NCBI GenBank assembly: GCA_029194725.1
Contig: JARFXQ010000010.1
Coordinates: 62,001 to 126,000, forward strand
DNA: 64,000 bases
Direction: 5' to 3'
From: Nitrospira sp.
Lineage (GTDB): Bacteria; Nitrospirota; Nitrospiria; Nitrospirales; Nitrospiraceae
Part shown: positions 54,058 to 63,643 of the stretch, piece after piece
How the letters are laid out: each line of letters begins with the position of its first letter
Numbering within the stretch: the stretch's first letter is position 1
Notes under the pieces: generated by a model
The model's database searches: none
What the model was told of the DNA's origin: nothing
Seen by the model: the letters and a program-made list of their open reading frames with translations, nothing else
Made by a program: the position numbers and the translations under genes

Positions 54058-54885
54058 CTAATGCCGCGCGTCCGCGTAAGGACGCATTCGGCCTGTGGGG
54101 ACATGGCTTGACGGCGAGAGGAAAGGCAGTGACAGATCCGACGCAAATGCAATGGAGGCATCGGTTGCTTGACTATCCGAGAGGACTCGTGACGCGGCAT
54201 CAAGGAATGAGTTCGCCTCAGTCCCTTTTTGCGGGCCCATGATCCCTCCGATCCGGCAGGAAATCAGCAACTCCTGACCTTCGATCAACAGTGGGAGTGC
54301 GATCGTCTTCTGGATTTTCTCAGCGACCAATTGAGCCTCGTCCCGTGATTCGAGATTGTCCGCGATTACGGCGAAGGTGTATTCGTCCAGGCGTGCCACC
54401 ACGTCGTGCGGCCGCAATGCGCTCTTGATGCGGGCGGCTTGCACTCGCACGACGAGCGTCATATTTGGTGCGGCTGAGGAGGTGGACAGAGGACGGAACT
54501 GTTCCAGGGTACATACCAAAACAGCAACGCGCCGCTTAGTCGTCTCAGCCCTGCTCATCGCCTGTTTGAGAAGGACAAGGAAAAGCCGTCGCGTTGGAAG
54601 ACTGGTCAGACCATCGTACGCCGATGGCGCACCATCCTGCTTGCGCTGTGCAAGATCCTGACTATAAGGCCAACGCAAGAGCCCCGCCACCCCAAATCCG
54701 GCAGCGATGAAAAGGCCCAGCCAGCCGATGACAAGTTGCACGAAGAGAGCGTCGGCCATGACCGCAAGCTCGACCGGTGTCGCCTCCATCCACGCGATGC
54801 TGACGACGCAAATTGTTGCTGAGCCACACCACCATGCTAGAGAGCGCGATCGTGAGAACTCAGGGTGTGATACCTTCCAGTGCAT
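54058..54885 (-). CDS. Degenerate GGDEF-domain membrane protein
   Basis: A 275-aa protein with two membrane helices (about 15-32 and 45-68) and a C-terminal GGDEF-type domain (about 90-240). The lead motif is D-G-L-T-S-L-P-T-R-R, but the active-site GGDEF is replaced by R-L-D-E-Y, so diguanylate cyclase activity is unlikely. It may act as a c-di-GMP or GTP sensor, or a scaffold. It lies 236 bases from fliA in the same direction with a weak sigma28-like site upstream. Confidence 0.8.
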   Translation of the reverse strand: MHWKVSHPEFSRSRSLAWWCGSATICVVSIAWMEATPVELAVMADALFVQLVIGWLGLFIAAGFGVAGLLRWPYSQDLAQRKQDGAPSAYDGLTSLPTRRLFLVLLKQAMSRAETTKRRVAVLVCTLEQFRPLSTSSAAPNMTLVVRVQAARIKSALRPHDVVARLDEYTFAVIADNLESRDEAQLVAEKIQKTIALPLLIEGQELLISCRIGGIMGPQKGTEANSFLDAASRVLSDSQATDASIAFASDLSLPFLSPSSHVPTGRMRPYADARH

Positions 54886-55013
54886 CGTCGCGATTACAGA
54901 TGGAGGAGCTGGCTTGAATTGAGATTAAACCGGAGACCCGGTCCACATTCCAGTCCGCTGTGATGAATTCCCGCTCAATAGACCAGGACCTTGTCGAAAT
55001 CTCGTCTAGTAAG

Positions 55014-55040
55014 GTATCGGTTTCTTTGACTCAGAACTGA
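55014..55040 (-). promoter_or_regulatory. Weak sigma28-like site before the degenerate GGDEF gene
   Basis: Minus strand: TCAGTTCT, 11 bases, ACCGATAC. About 130 bases upstream of the start codon. Three mismatches in the -35. Confidence 0.3.
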
Positions 55041-55121
55041 AGACGAGCGATTGCAGGACATCGCGATTAGCATCGCAAGGAATACCACTGAGCAGTCGAG
55101 TCAGTCGGTGGGACGATTCGA

Positions 55122-55871
55122 TCAGTTCGGGCTTTGCAAGTGTGCCTTGAGCCGGATGATGGCCTTGGTGTGGATTTGACAGACCCGTGACTCAGTGACT
55201 TTCAGCAGCTCTCCGATTTCCTTCATGGTGAGCTCCTCGTAGTAATACAACGTCAGAACGAGCCGTTCTTTTTCCGGCAACGATTGAATGGCCCCGGCGA
55301 GCGATGCGCGCTCACGCTCGTTGACCAAAGAAGAAAGCGGATCAGGCGTGTGCGTATCGACCAACATCTTGACCACTTTGTGCCCGTCCGGTTCATGAAG
55401 ACTTAAATCGTCCACGCTGATCATCACCGCCCCTCTGGCGCGCGTAATGAAATCATCCAGCTCTTCCAGTGACATCCTCAGTTCTGCCGCCACCTCCTCA
55501 TCCTGCGGCGGTCGACCCAGCCGGCTGATGAGTGCTGTGTGAGTCTTTTGGAGCAGGCCGATTCGTTCATGAACCGATCGTGGGATCCAATCCATCGAAC
55601 GAATCTCATCCAACATGGCCCCACGGATTCTGAACTCCGCATAGGTCTTAAACTTGGCTTCTCTGGTCGGATCATACCTGTCCATGGCATCCATGAGCCC
55701 GATGGTGCCGACCGAAATCAGATCCTCCGCGTCCAAATACGCAGGAAGCCGGAAGGCCAGCCGGTGGGCCATCGCACGAATGACATGGGCGAACTCCTTG
55801 ATAAGTTGCTCGCGCCTGACTCCCTGGGCCGAAAACGATTGCCGCTCCCGTGGTGAGGCCGTCTTGCTCAT
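55122..55871 (-). CDS. fliA: Flagellar sigma factor FliA (sigma28)
   Basis: Directs transcription of late flagellar genes; 249 aa, normal length. Region 2: D-A-E-D-L-I-S-V-G-T-I-G-L-M-D-A, R-I-R-G-A-M-L-D-E-I-R; region 3 and region 4.2 helix-turn-helix L-T-M-K-E-I-G-E-L-L-K-V-T-E-S-R-V-C-Q-I. It follows flhG by 24 bases in the usual flhF-flhG-fliA order. Target promoters of the right type are found in this window. Confidence 0.95.
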   Translation of the reverse strand: MSKTASPRERQSFSAQGVRREQLIKEFAHVIRAMAHRLAFRLPAYLDAEDLISVGTIGLMDAMDRYDPTREAKFKTYAEFRIRGAMLDEIRSMDWIPRSVHERIGLLQKTHTALISRLGRPPQDEEVAAELRMSLEELDDFITRARGAVMISVDDLSLHEPDGHKVVKMLVDTHTPDPLSSLVNERERASLAGAIQSLPEKERLVLTLYYYEELTMKEIGELLKVTESRVCQIHTKAIIRLKAHLQSPN

Positions 55872-55895
55872 GATCTTCCCATGGACGAACCAGTT

Positions 55896-56792
55896 TCAGT
55901 CGCCCGCCGGCGTTGCCGCTCGTTGCCAGACGAGCTGTACGGAACTCTTGGGGAGACCCGGCCTCTGCCACTGGAGTATTTGTTGTGCCAACCGTCTGAA
56001 GGCTTGGGCTGCCGGTGCATCAGGGAATATCTCCGATAGTGCCCTCTGTTGCATGACCGCCAAATGCACATAATCGTCATAGGGAATCGCTCCGACCAGT
56101 TCGACGGTCACATGAAGAAAATGATCCACCGCCACATCCAACTTACCGAACACCTCGGCAGCTTCGCGGGGACTCTTGGCCTGATTCACCAGCACTTTGA
56201 AACGGCGTTCCCGATATTGGCGAGCCAAGACTTTGATCAGTGCATAGGCATCCGTGAGTGATGTCGGTTCCGGCGAGACGACGATCATCGTCTCATCCGC
56301 CGCAGAGGCGAAGAAGGTGACGTTCGGCGAGATCCCCGCACCGGTATCGATCAACAGGATGTCCATCTCTGAGGTGAGCTGCGCCAGTTGCTCCTGGATC
56401 ATCAATTGTTGTGCTTCCGTCAGCGACGTGAGGCGCGGCACACCGGAACTGGCGGGAAGGACATGGATGCCACCCGGGCCCTTGAGCACGATCTCGTCGA
56501 GCGTATGGGTGCCCACCAATACATCCTCGATCGTATGCCGTGGAACCAGCCCTAGGAGGACATCGAGATTACCTAAGCCTAGGTCGGCATCCAAAATCAG
56601 CACGCGCTTTCCAACCTTCGTGAGCGCAACCGCAAGATTCGCGACCACATTGGACTTCCCCACGCCTCCCTTGCCGCTGGAGACCGCTATAACGTGAGTG
56701 GACGAGCCACCTTCCCGACTCAAATCCTCCGACATCAGGACAGACCTTCTTGTTACGAACGGCATATCACGACCTCCAGCCAGGTTATCCAT
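55896..56792 (-). CDS. flhG: Flagellar number regulator FlhG (FleN, MinD-like ATPase)
   Basis: MinD-type ATPase that stimulates FlhF GTPase and restricts flagellar number. S-S-G-K-G-G-V-G-K-S-N, L-D-A-D-L-G-L-G-N-L-D, and L-L-I-D-T-G-A-G-I-S. The first residues (D-N-L-A-G-G-R) may be a variant of the DQAxxLR activating motif that FlhG uses on FlhF. ATG 56792 overlaps the flhF stop by eight bases and has AAGGA upstream. Confidence 0.92.
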   Translation of the reverse strand: MDNLAGGRDMPFVTRRSVLMSEDLSREGGSSTHVIAVSSGKGGVGKSNVVANLAVALTKVGKRVLILDADLGLGNLDVLLGLVPRHTIEDVLVGTHTLDEIVLKGPGGIHVLPASSGVPRLTSLTEAQQLMIQEQLAQLTSEMDILLIDTGAGISPNVTFFASAADETMIVVSPEPTSLTDAYALIKVLARQYRERRFKVLVNQAKSPREAAEVFGKLDVAVDHFLHVTVELVGAIPYDDYVHLAVMQQRALSEIFPDAPAAQAFRRLAQQILQWQRPGLPKSSVQLVWQRAATPAGD

Positions 56793-58131
56793 GGTGAATC
56801 CTTGCTTCCATTACCGCAGGAGTTGCTTCTGAAGATTGAACCGACTGATTGACTGGCACCTGAGAGCGGGTGGAGCATTCCGCAGTGAGTAACGTCGCCA
56901 ACCGATCCGATGAGGCCACCTCGATGTCCCCCGGGACTCGCCGTCCGATACTCCAGTAGGAAAGAGGCACTCCGGTTTGATGCATCACCTCGAAGATGGT
57001 GCCGAACGATTCCGTCTCGTCGAGCTTGGTGAACAAAAGGCGGAGCTGTGGAAGACAGCTGAGGCGCCTCGTGATCCCGCAGAGGTCCCCCTGCCTGGTG
57101 GAAGCCTGAAGAACCAAATGCGTCGTGACGGCCTCTTTTGGTAAAAACTCCCGCAGTTCTTGGGCCAATGCTAAGTCACGCGGTCCGATCCCAGGCATAT
57201 CGATCAGTGCGAGGTCTACCTGCGTATGTCGACGGAGTCCTTCACGGACTTGCCGAGCCGACAGGGCGCAAGCGAACGGTACACCCACGACCTTGGCATA
57301 CCGACGCAGCTGTTCGACTGCGGTTTCCCGACAGGTATCAAAGGTGATGAGAGCGACGGATCTCCGCTGCTCGAGACGATAATGTGACGCCAGCTTGGCT
57401 ACGGCGGTGGTTTTTCCGGCTCCGCTCGGCCCGATTACGAGACCGATAGAGGGACAGCCTTCTCCTTTCAGCATCGGCCCGCTCGTTCGCACGCGCTTTG
57501 CGATTTCACGCTGTAGTGCGCGCCGCACCGACTCATCGTCCCATGGACCGACGGCTTGTTCGGTCATGCCCGTCGCACGCAAGAGTAAGTCCGCAGTGGA
57601 GGGATTCATCCCCTGCTCGATGAGCGAACGGCGCAACCAGCGCGACGCGGGCGACGGCTGACTTCCAATTATCCCGCTGTCCTCCCGCGAGAGCTCTTCC
57701 AACAAACGGCCCAATTCATTCATCACGGTATGCAGATGCAGCCGACGATTCGACTTCAGATCAACCGTAGATGGCTTTACTGAGACAGGCTGTTTACCGA
57801 CAGTCGGTGTCGCCGCCTCACAATTAGGCTTCAGCACCCCCTGCAGCGTCTGTTGAAAGGTCTGCGCGGACAGCGCGGAATCCGACCTGATATCAGACTG
57901 CGGCACAGGCAGAGAACGTTGCCGCCCTCCTTTTCCATCCTGAGTGCACCGCTGTTCGTCATGGTCGGAGGCAGCCATCACTTCCAGAACCGGTCGATTG
58001 AATGCCTTCAGGGTGCGCCCTCCCTCACGCACTTCTTTCGCGGACAGGATGATGGCGTCCGACCCCAATTCTTCCTTGATATCGCGCATGGCATCCTGCA
58101 TGGTGAGCGCGTAAAATGTCTTGACCTTCAT
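56785..58131 (-). CDS. flhF: Flagellar positioning GTPase FlhF (SRP-type)
   Basis: SRP-family GTPase placing the flagellum at the pole (448 aa). N-terminal basic domain, linker, then the NG domain: G-P-S-G-A-G-K-T-T-A-V (G1), D-T-C-R, L-I-D-M-P-G-I (G3), T-K-L-D-E-T (G4). Next to flhA and flhG in canonical order; its presence suggests polar flagella. Confidence 0.94.
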   Translation of the reverse strand: MKVKTFYALTMQDAMRDIKEELGSDAIILSAKEVREGGRTLKAFNRPVLEVMAASDHDEQRCTQDGKGGRQRSLPVPQSDIRSDSALSAQTFQQTLQGVLKPNCEAATPTVGKQPVSVKPSTVDLKSNRRLHLHTVMNELGRLLEELSREDSGIIGSQPSPASRWLRRSLIEQGMNPSTADLLLRATGMTEQAVGPWDDESVRRALQREIAKRVRTSGPMLKGEGCPSIGLVIGPSGAGKTTAVAKLASHYRLEQRRSVALITFDTCRETAVEQLRRYAKVVGVPFACALSARQVREGLRRHTQVDLALIDMPGIGPRDLALAQELREFLPKEAVTTHLVLQASTRQGDLCGITRRLSCLPQLRLLFTKLDETESFGTIFEVMHQTGVPLSYWSIGRRVPGDIEVASSDRLATLLTAECSTRSQVPVNQSVQSSEATPAVMEARIHHG

Positions 58132-58139
58132 GGTTTACC

Positions 58140-60236
58140 TTAAAGCGGCTGCGCCAACTCCAGGTCGATCCGCACCGTATCCAGCGCCTGCAGACGGACG
58201 AAGGAATCCACTTCATTGAGTCCCATCACGGGCACGGCATGCAGCATACGATCGCTGTGTCGACGGAGATGGCGGCGAACAACCTGTGAACAAAGCACGA
58301 TCGGCTGCTGCCCTCGAGCTGCGACCCGTTCGGCTGCTTGTTTGAGCCCCGTTAACAGCTTGTGCGAGAGGGTGGGATCAAGGTTCAACGTGGCCCCGGG
58401 CGGCAAGGCCGCCGCTTGTTCCGCCAACGACCGATCCAGTCGGGGATCCAAGGTTATCACCTGTAGACTGCCGTCAGGCGCTTGGTACTGTTTGGTGATG
58501 GTCCTGGCCAACGCCTGCCTTGCATACTCCGTGAGGACTTCCGCATCCTTGCTGTTGGTGGCCTGATCAGAAATGGCCTCGAGGATGGACCGTAGGTCAC
58601 GAATGGGAATGCCCTCCCTGAGCAAATTCCCAAGTACCCTGACGACAGTTCCGAGCGGCAACAATGTAGGAATCAGTTCTTCCACCAGCTTCGGATGCGC
58701 CTTTCCAACTTCGTCCAGCAATGCTTGAACTTCCTGCCGTCCCAACAATTCATGCCCATGGCGCTTGATCAATTCAGAAAGATGTGTGGCGATCGCCGAA
58801 CTCGCATCTACCACGGTATACCCGGCCATTTGGGCCTGCTCCCTGGCAGATTCCGGCACCCAGAGCGCCGGTAACCCGAATGCAGGCTCCTTCGTCGGGA
58901 TGCCCTGCACCAAACCCCGTTGACCGGTACCGGGATCAATCGCCAACAGATTCCCGGGCAAGACGTCAGCCTTGGCCACTTCCACCCCCTTCAAAACGAT
59001 GGCATATTCATTCGGGCGTAGCTGGAGATTGTCACGTATATGGATAGGAGGCACGACAAACCCCATCGATTCCGCAAATTGTCGCCGGAGCGCTTTAATC
59101 CGATCGAGCAGTGCTGTGCCTTGCGTTCCTTCGACGAGTCCTATCAAGCCGTACCCGACCTGGACTTCCATGAGGTCGAGCGGAGTCACTCGGGTCAGGC
59201 CTTCCTCCGCCTTCGGAGCGGCGGAACTGGGAATCGGAGCTGCTTGGACCTGTTCCTGTTGATGAAGGTGGTAGGCGATCCATGCGATGGCGCTCCCTAA
59301 CGCTAAGAACGCCACATGCGGAAGCCCTGGCACCAATCCAAGCGCGAGAAGAATTCCCGCAGCAATGCCCACCGGTTTGGAGGACATCAACAGCTGTCGA
59401 GTCATCTCGCCTCCCAAATCCGTTTCCGAAGCGGCGCGAGTCACCACGATACCGGCGGCGGTCGAAACGATCAGGGCTGGAATCTGCGCCACCAACCCCT
59501 CACCGACCGTCAGAATCGTGTAGGTTTGAGCCGCGAGCGCCGGACTCATACCCTGTTGCAAGACACCGATCGCCAATCCACCGACGATGTTGACGAGTAT
59601 GATGATGACGGCTGCAATGGCATCTCCTCGAACAAACTTGCTGGCGCCGTCCATCGCGCCGTAAAAGTCAGCCTCTTCCGCAATTTCTCGTCGGCGGCGG
59701 CGCGCGTCCGCTTCATTGATCAGGCCGGCATTCAGATCCGCATCAATGCTCATCTGCTTTCCGGGCATGGCATCCAACGTGAAACGGGCGGCAACTTCCG
59801 CCACACGTCCGGCGCCCTTCGTCACCACGACAAAGTTAATGATGACGAGAATGGAGAACACCACCAAGCCGACCGTGTAATTACCCCCAACGATAAAGTT
59901 CCCGAAGGCCCGAATGACTTCTCCGGCCGCCCCTGCCCCTTCATTGCCATGGAGCAGAATGAGACGCGTGGAGGCAATGTTGAGAGACAGCCTGAACAAT
60001 GTGATCATCAAGAGAACCGACGGAAACACCGAAAACTCGATCGGACGCCTTACTTGAAGTCCAACGAGCAAGATAACGACCGACAAGGTGATATCGAAGC
60101 TCAACAACAAATCGAGCACAAATCGAGGCAATGGCAACAGCATCACCATGAGAATGGCCACCACCCCGACGGATATGACCACGTCCGGATGCTTGATCAG
60201 CTGGGTTCGTTCGACCGGTTCTATTGCCGTTGCCAT
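58140..60236 (-). CDS. flhA: Flagellar export gate protein FlhA
   Basis: A 698-aa export-gate subunit: eight N-terminal membrane helices (about 20-330) including the FHIPEP-type cytoplasmic loop G-R-V-A-E-V-A-A-R-F-T-L-D-A-M-P-G-K-Q-M, and a large cytoplasmic domain. Length and order match the family. A long plus-strand open frame (59316-60254) is an antisense shadow. Confidence 0.97.
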   Translation of the reverse strand: MATAIEPVERTQLIKHPDVVISVGVVAILMVMLLPLPRFVLDLLLSFDITLSVVILLVGLQVRRPIEFSVFPSVLLMITLFRLSLNIASTRLILLHGNEGAGAAGEVIRAFGNFIVGGNYTVGLVVFSILVIINFVVVTKGAGRVAEVAARFTLDAMPGKQMSIDADLNAGLINEADARRRRREIAEEADFYGAMDGASKFVRGDAIAAVIIILVNIVGGLAIGVLQQGMSPALAAQTYTILTVGEGLVAQIPALIVSTAAGIVVTRAASETDLGGEMTRQLLMSSKPVGIAAGILLALGLVPGLPHVAFLALGSAIAWIAYHLHQQEQVQAAPIPSSAAPKAEEGLTRVTPLDLMEVQVGYGLIGLVEGTQGTALLDRIKALRRQFAESMGFVVPPIHIRDNLQLRPNEYAIVLKGVEVAKADVLPGNLLAIDPGTGQRGLVQGIPTKEPAFGLPALWVPESAREQAQMAGYTVVDASSAIATHLSELIKRHGHELLGRQEVQALLDEVGKAHPKLVEELIPTLLPLGTVVRVLGNLLREGIPIRDLRSILEAISDQATNSKDAEVLTEYARQALARTITKQYQAPDGSLQVITLDPRLDRSLAEQAAALPPGATLNLDPTLSHKLLTGLKQAAERVAARGQQPIVLCSQVVRRHLRRHSDRMLHAVPVMGLNEVDSFVRLQALDTVRIDLELAQPL

Positions 60237-60248
60237 CAGTGTCTGATC

Positions 60249-61337
60249 CTATGAATTCCCGTACGGAGTCACGCCTCTGGCGCGATATACAAACGCCAGG
60301 ATCTCCGCAACCGCGCGGTACAGCTCGTTCGGAATCTCCTTGCCGATCTCGACCAGTTTGAAAAGTGTTCTGGCCACGAATTTATGTTCGACGACCGGCA
60401 CTCCGTGATGTCGAGCCAGCTCACGAATACGTTCAGCGACAAGGCCTGCTCCTTTGGCGACCACAACAGGAGCTCCCATCGTGGCTGTGTCATATTTCAG
60501 GGCAACGGCCAAGTGTGTCGGGTTGGTAATCACCACGTCCGCCGTCTTCACGGCGGCCATCATGCGCTTCCTCGTCATCTCCCGCTGAATAGTCCGCACA
60601 CGACTCTTGATGAGTGGATCGCCTTCCGCAGCCTTGTGTTCCTCCTTGACCTCCTCCTTCGACATCCGCAGGCTTCGTTCCCACTCATAGCGTTGGTACA
60701 AGTAGTCGAGCCCGGCCAGAACCGCGATCGCCCCAGCGACGGTCAATCCAACCTTCAGCGAGAGCCGTCCGGTGACTTGGAGGACGGTACCGAGATCGAA
60801 CTCGATCAACCCCGGAATCTGGAGCACATCATACTGTGCTACCCACAGGCCGATACCGGTCACGATCGCGATCTTGAGCAGCCCCTTCACGAGTTCCATC
60901 ACCGAACGTAGCGAGAACAAGCGAGAAAGCCCCTTGATCGGGCTGACACGTTCGACGTCCGGTTGAATCGCATTGGCGCGCCACAACAACCCGGTTTGCA
61001 GCAGCGACGCAGCGCTCCCCATCACCAGAATGCCCACGACGACCGGAAGACTCAGCGACACCACTGTGATGCCGGCATGGATGACGATCGAGTACACCTG
61101 GTCGATCGACATCCCTTCACGGAAGTCCAGCGGGAACGAAAGCGCGAGCCCCTGGCGGGTCATCTCCGTCATCTTCTGAAGGCCGACCGGCAACATGGCC
61201 GCCAACAGCCCAATGCCGCTCAAGAGGATGGCTGCGGTGGACAGATCGCGACTGATGGCGATCTGTCCCTTCTTGCGCGCCTCCTCCTTGCGTTTCGGAG
61301 TCGCTGGTTCCGTCTTATTACCCCGGTCCTCAGCCAT
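60249..61337 (-). CDS. flhB: Flagellar export switch protein FlhB
   Basis: A 362-aa export component that switches substrate class after self-cleavage. Four membrane helices, then a C-terminal cytoplasmic domain with the cleavage site N-P-T-H in V-I-T-N-P-T-H-L-A-V-A. The start overlaps fliR by eight bases. Confidence 0.96.
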   Translation of the reverse strand: MAEDRGNKTEPATPKRKEEARKKGQIAISRDLSTAAILLSGIGLLAAMLPVGLQKMTEMTRQGLALSFPLDFREGMSIDQVYSIVIHAGITVVSLSLPVVVGILVMGSAASLLQTGLLWRANAIQPDVERVSPIKGLSRLFSLRSVMELVKGLLKIAIVTGIGLWVAQYDVLQIPGLIEFDLGTVLQVTGRLSLKVGLTVAGAIAVLAGLDYLYQRYEWERSLRMSKEEVKEEHKAAEGDPLIKSRVRTIQREMTRKRMMAAVKTADVVITNPTHLAVALKYDTATMGAPVVVAKGAGLVAERIRELARHHGVPVVEHKFVARTLFKLVEIGKEIPNELYRAVAEILAFVYRARGVTPYGNS

Positions 61338-62118
61338 GTCCCAGCGCTTTCATGAGGCCGTTGATCGTGAATTGCAGTTGCTCGATTTCCCGAACAAGCA
61401 GCTCCACCACAAACGGGATGGACAATCCCATCACCACCAAACCTCCGGCGATGGTGACGGGAAAACTCAGCACAAACACATTGATCTGACTGACCGCGCG
61501 CCCAAGAAGCGCGAGAAGAATATTGATCAGGAGAATGACGACGAGCACGGGCGCTGCCAATTTCAACCCCACCATGAACATGTGCTGAAAGAGACGAAGG
61601 ATATCGTCTCCCATTTCTCCGGGAAGGGACGCGCCGAACGCCGGAATGGATTCGTAGCTGGAGAGAATCGTGGCGACTAACAGTAGATGTCCGTTCAGCG
61701 AGAGAAACGTGAGGGTCGCCAGGAGAGTGAAGTATTGGCCGATGATGGGTGTGTGATCGGACGTCGCCGGGTCGAGTAATTGAACCACACCAAATCCCAT
61801 CTGCACGCCGATCATCTCTCCCGCAACTTCCAGCGCACTGAAGAATAGTCGGACGGCCAGTCCGATCGTCAAACCGATGGCCATTTCATTGACAAGTCCG
61901 GCTGCCAAGGCGACAGGATCATAGGGGACGACGGAAAGCGGGACCAAGGGAGCCAACAGGACTCCCAAGACCAGAACAAGAGCCAGTTTGACTTTCAAAG
62001 GAACAGCTCGGCCGCTCAAGACCGGCAATGCAGCCAACAGTCCACCGATACGGGAAATGAGGACCAAGAACCCTTGGAATTCCGGGAGAGCAAGCTGGAT
62101 GGTCTGCGCCAACGCCAT
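61330..62118 (-). CDS. fliR: Flagellar export protein FliR
   Basis: A 262-aa export-gate membrane protein with about six hydrophobic segments and the family stretch E-I/N-E-M-A-I-G-L-T-I-G-L-A near 85. It follows fliQ by nine bases. Confidence 0.94.
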   Translation of the reverse strand: MALAQTIQLALPEFQGFLVLISRIGGLLAALPVLSGRAVPLKVKLALVLVLGVLLAPLVPLSVVPYDPVALAAGLVNEMAIGLTIGLAVRLFFSALEVAGEMIGVQMGFGVVQLLDPATSDHTPIIGQYFTLLATLTFLSLNGHLLLVATILSSYESIPAFGASLPGEMGDDILRLFQHMFMVGLKLAAPVLVVILLINILLALLGRAVSQINVFVLSFPVTIAGGLVVMGLSIPFVVELLVREIEQLQFTINGLMKALGHG

Positions 62119-62127
62119 CGTCTCGTA

Positions 62128-62397
62128 CTAGTGGATGTAGTTGGGAATATTCATCAGGAGATTTGCCATGTATGTGGTCATGACGTTCAGCATCCAGGGA
62201 AGAAAGAGCAACAGCGCCACAAAAAGGGCCACCACTTTCGGGACAAATGTGAGCGTCGCTTCGTTCAGTTGGGTCATCGCTTGCAGCGCACTGACCGCCA
62301 GCCCGATGAACAAACTCAGTCCCAGAATCGGCGATGACACCAGCAATGTCGTTTCCAGCGCCTGCCTGCCCAGTTCTGTCACGAGTTCCGGCGTCAT
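62128..62397 (-). CDS. fliQ: Flagellar export protein FliQ
   Basis: An 89-aa export-gate protein with two hydrophobic hairpin helices. The segment S-A-L-Q-A-M-T-Q-L-N-E-A-T-L-T-F-V-P-K is diagnostic. Confidence 0.96.
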   Translation of the reverse strand: MTPELVTELGRQALETTLLVSSPILGLSLFIGLAVSALQAMTQLNEATLTFVPKVVALFVALLLFLPWMLNVMTTYMANLLMNIPNYIH

Positions 62398-62459
62398 TCA
62401 GTCCTCCTCCCTATCAGCACTCGGCCGTCAGTCGTCGGCTTCCCGCAGAGGGCCCACCG

Positions 62460-63227
62460 CTACTGAAAACTTCGCACCATCGAACCAACGACCAGGTACC
62501 AGCCGTCGGCCAAGACGAACAAGATCAACTTGAACGGCAGAGAGATCACGACGGGCGGAAGGAGCATCATGCCCATCGACATGAGAATGCTGGCCACGAC
62601 CATATCGACGATTAAAAATGGGATGTAGATTAAGAACCCGATTTGGAAGGCAATCCGTAGCTCGCTCAGGATGAAGGCCGGGATGATCGCCTGGGTCGGC
62701 ACGTCCTCAACCCGGCCCGGTTTCGGCACGTGGCTCAACGTGATAAAGAGTTCGAGATCCTTCTCTCTCACCTGGCGGAGCATAAAGCTCCGCACCGGTT
62801 CGATGCCCTTCTTCCAAGCGTCCTCATAAGAGAGCTGCTCGGCCATTAACGGTTGCAGCGCATTGTTGTACACGGCCTGACCCACCGGAGCCATGATGAA
62901 CATCGTCAAGAACAGCGCCAAAGACAGTAGTACTTGGTTCGGAGGAACTGCCTGCGTTCCCAGCGCTTGCCTGAGAAAGGCCAACACGATCACGATCCTC
63001 GTAAAGGACGTCACCATGATGAACAGGGCCGGCGCCAAGGAGAGCACCGTGAGGAGGATCAAGATCTGGATCACCACGGCGGTTTGCTTCGGACCATCTG
63101 CGCCGAAATCGATACTCACCGAGGGGCCGACCGCCACCGCTTCAGAGGGCGGTATGACAAGCAGTGCCATCGCTCCGACGATGATCACCGGCAATAGACG
63201 AGGACGAGACTCCTGTTTATCGACCAT
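62460..63227 (-). CDS. fliP: Flagellar export protein FliP
   Basis: A 255-aa export-gate protein with an N-terminal signal sequence. S-F-T-R-I-V-I-V-L-A-F-L-R-Q-A-L-G-T and the C-terminal I-S-L-P-F-K-L-I-L-F-V are typical. ATG 63227 overlaps the fliO stop and begins the signal; longer in-frame starts would overlap fliO. Confidence 0.96.
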   Translation of the reverse strand: MVDKQESRPRLLPVIIVGAMALLVIPPSEAVAVGPSVSIDFGADGPKQTAVVIQILILLTVLSLAPALFIMVTSFTRIVIVLAFLRQALGTQAVPPNQVLLSLALFLTMFIMAPVGQAVYNNALQPLMAEQLSYEDAWKKGIEPVRSFMLRQVREKDLELFITLSHVPKPGRVEDVPTQAIIPAFILSELRIAFQIGFLIYIPFLIVDMVVASILMSMGMMLLPPVVISLPFKLILFVLADGWYLVVGSMVRSFQ

Positions 63228-63624
63228 GAAGTCCCTTGTCGTGATGAAAGATGCCGAGCGGTAGGCGTCGAAACCAGGCGGCAAAGCCGTCCCGCGAGAC
63301 CGGCGCCGTTTCGGTGGGTGACTTCTCGCCGGTGAGAGCGAGTAATTCACGCAATTCGGCGGAATCACCGATGCGCCCCAACGAGACAAGATCGGTCGGG
63401 GTCGTCCCCACGATCAGATATTCTCCAGCAACCGACACGAGGGCAATTGTCTTGCGCGGGGCGATGTAGCTGCTGGCTAAGACACGAACCAGGGGACGTC
63501 CGCCGGCGATCCCCAACCGATGCCCCATCAAGCGACGGACCGTCACAGCGACGATCCCCATCAACACCAACACGATGGCCAGGGCTGAGGCGGTGCGGAA
63601 TAGGCTGTCCCACAGATCAATCAC
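63217..63624 (-). CDS. fliO: Flagellar protein FliO
   Basis: A 135-aa protein that helps FliP assemble. One N-terminal membrane helix (about 10-30), then a small cytoplasmic domain with R-V-L-A-S-S-Y-I-A-P-R-K-T-I-A-L-V and G-T-T-P. GTG 63624 has a GGGAGAGG ribosome site. It lies between fliN and fliP as usual. Confidence 0.88.
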   Translation of the reverse strand: MIDLWDSLFRTASALAIVLVLMGIVAVTVRRLMGHRLGIAGGRPLVRVLASSYIAPRKTIALVSVAGEYLIVGTTPTDLVSLGRIGDSAELRELLALTGEKSPTETAPVSRDGFAAWFRRLPLGIFHHDKGLHGR

Positions 63625-63643
63625 GGCCTCTCCCTCGGATCCT

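Noticed and set aside
59316..60254. 312-codon open frame on the plus strand
   Set aside because: Lies entirely antisense to flhA, whose domains are complete; its translation is His/Arg/Gln-rich low complexity, typical of a shadow frame.
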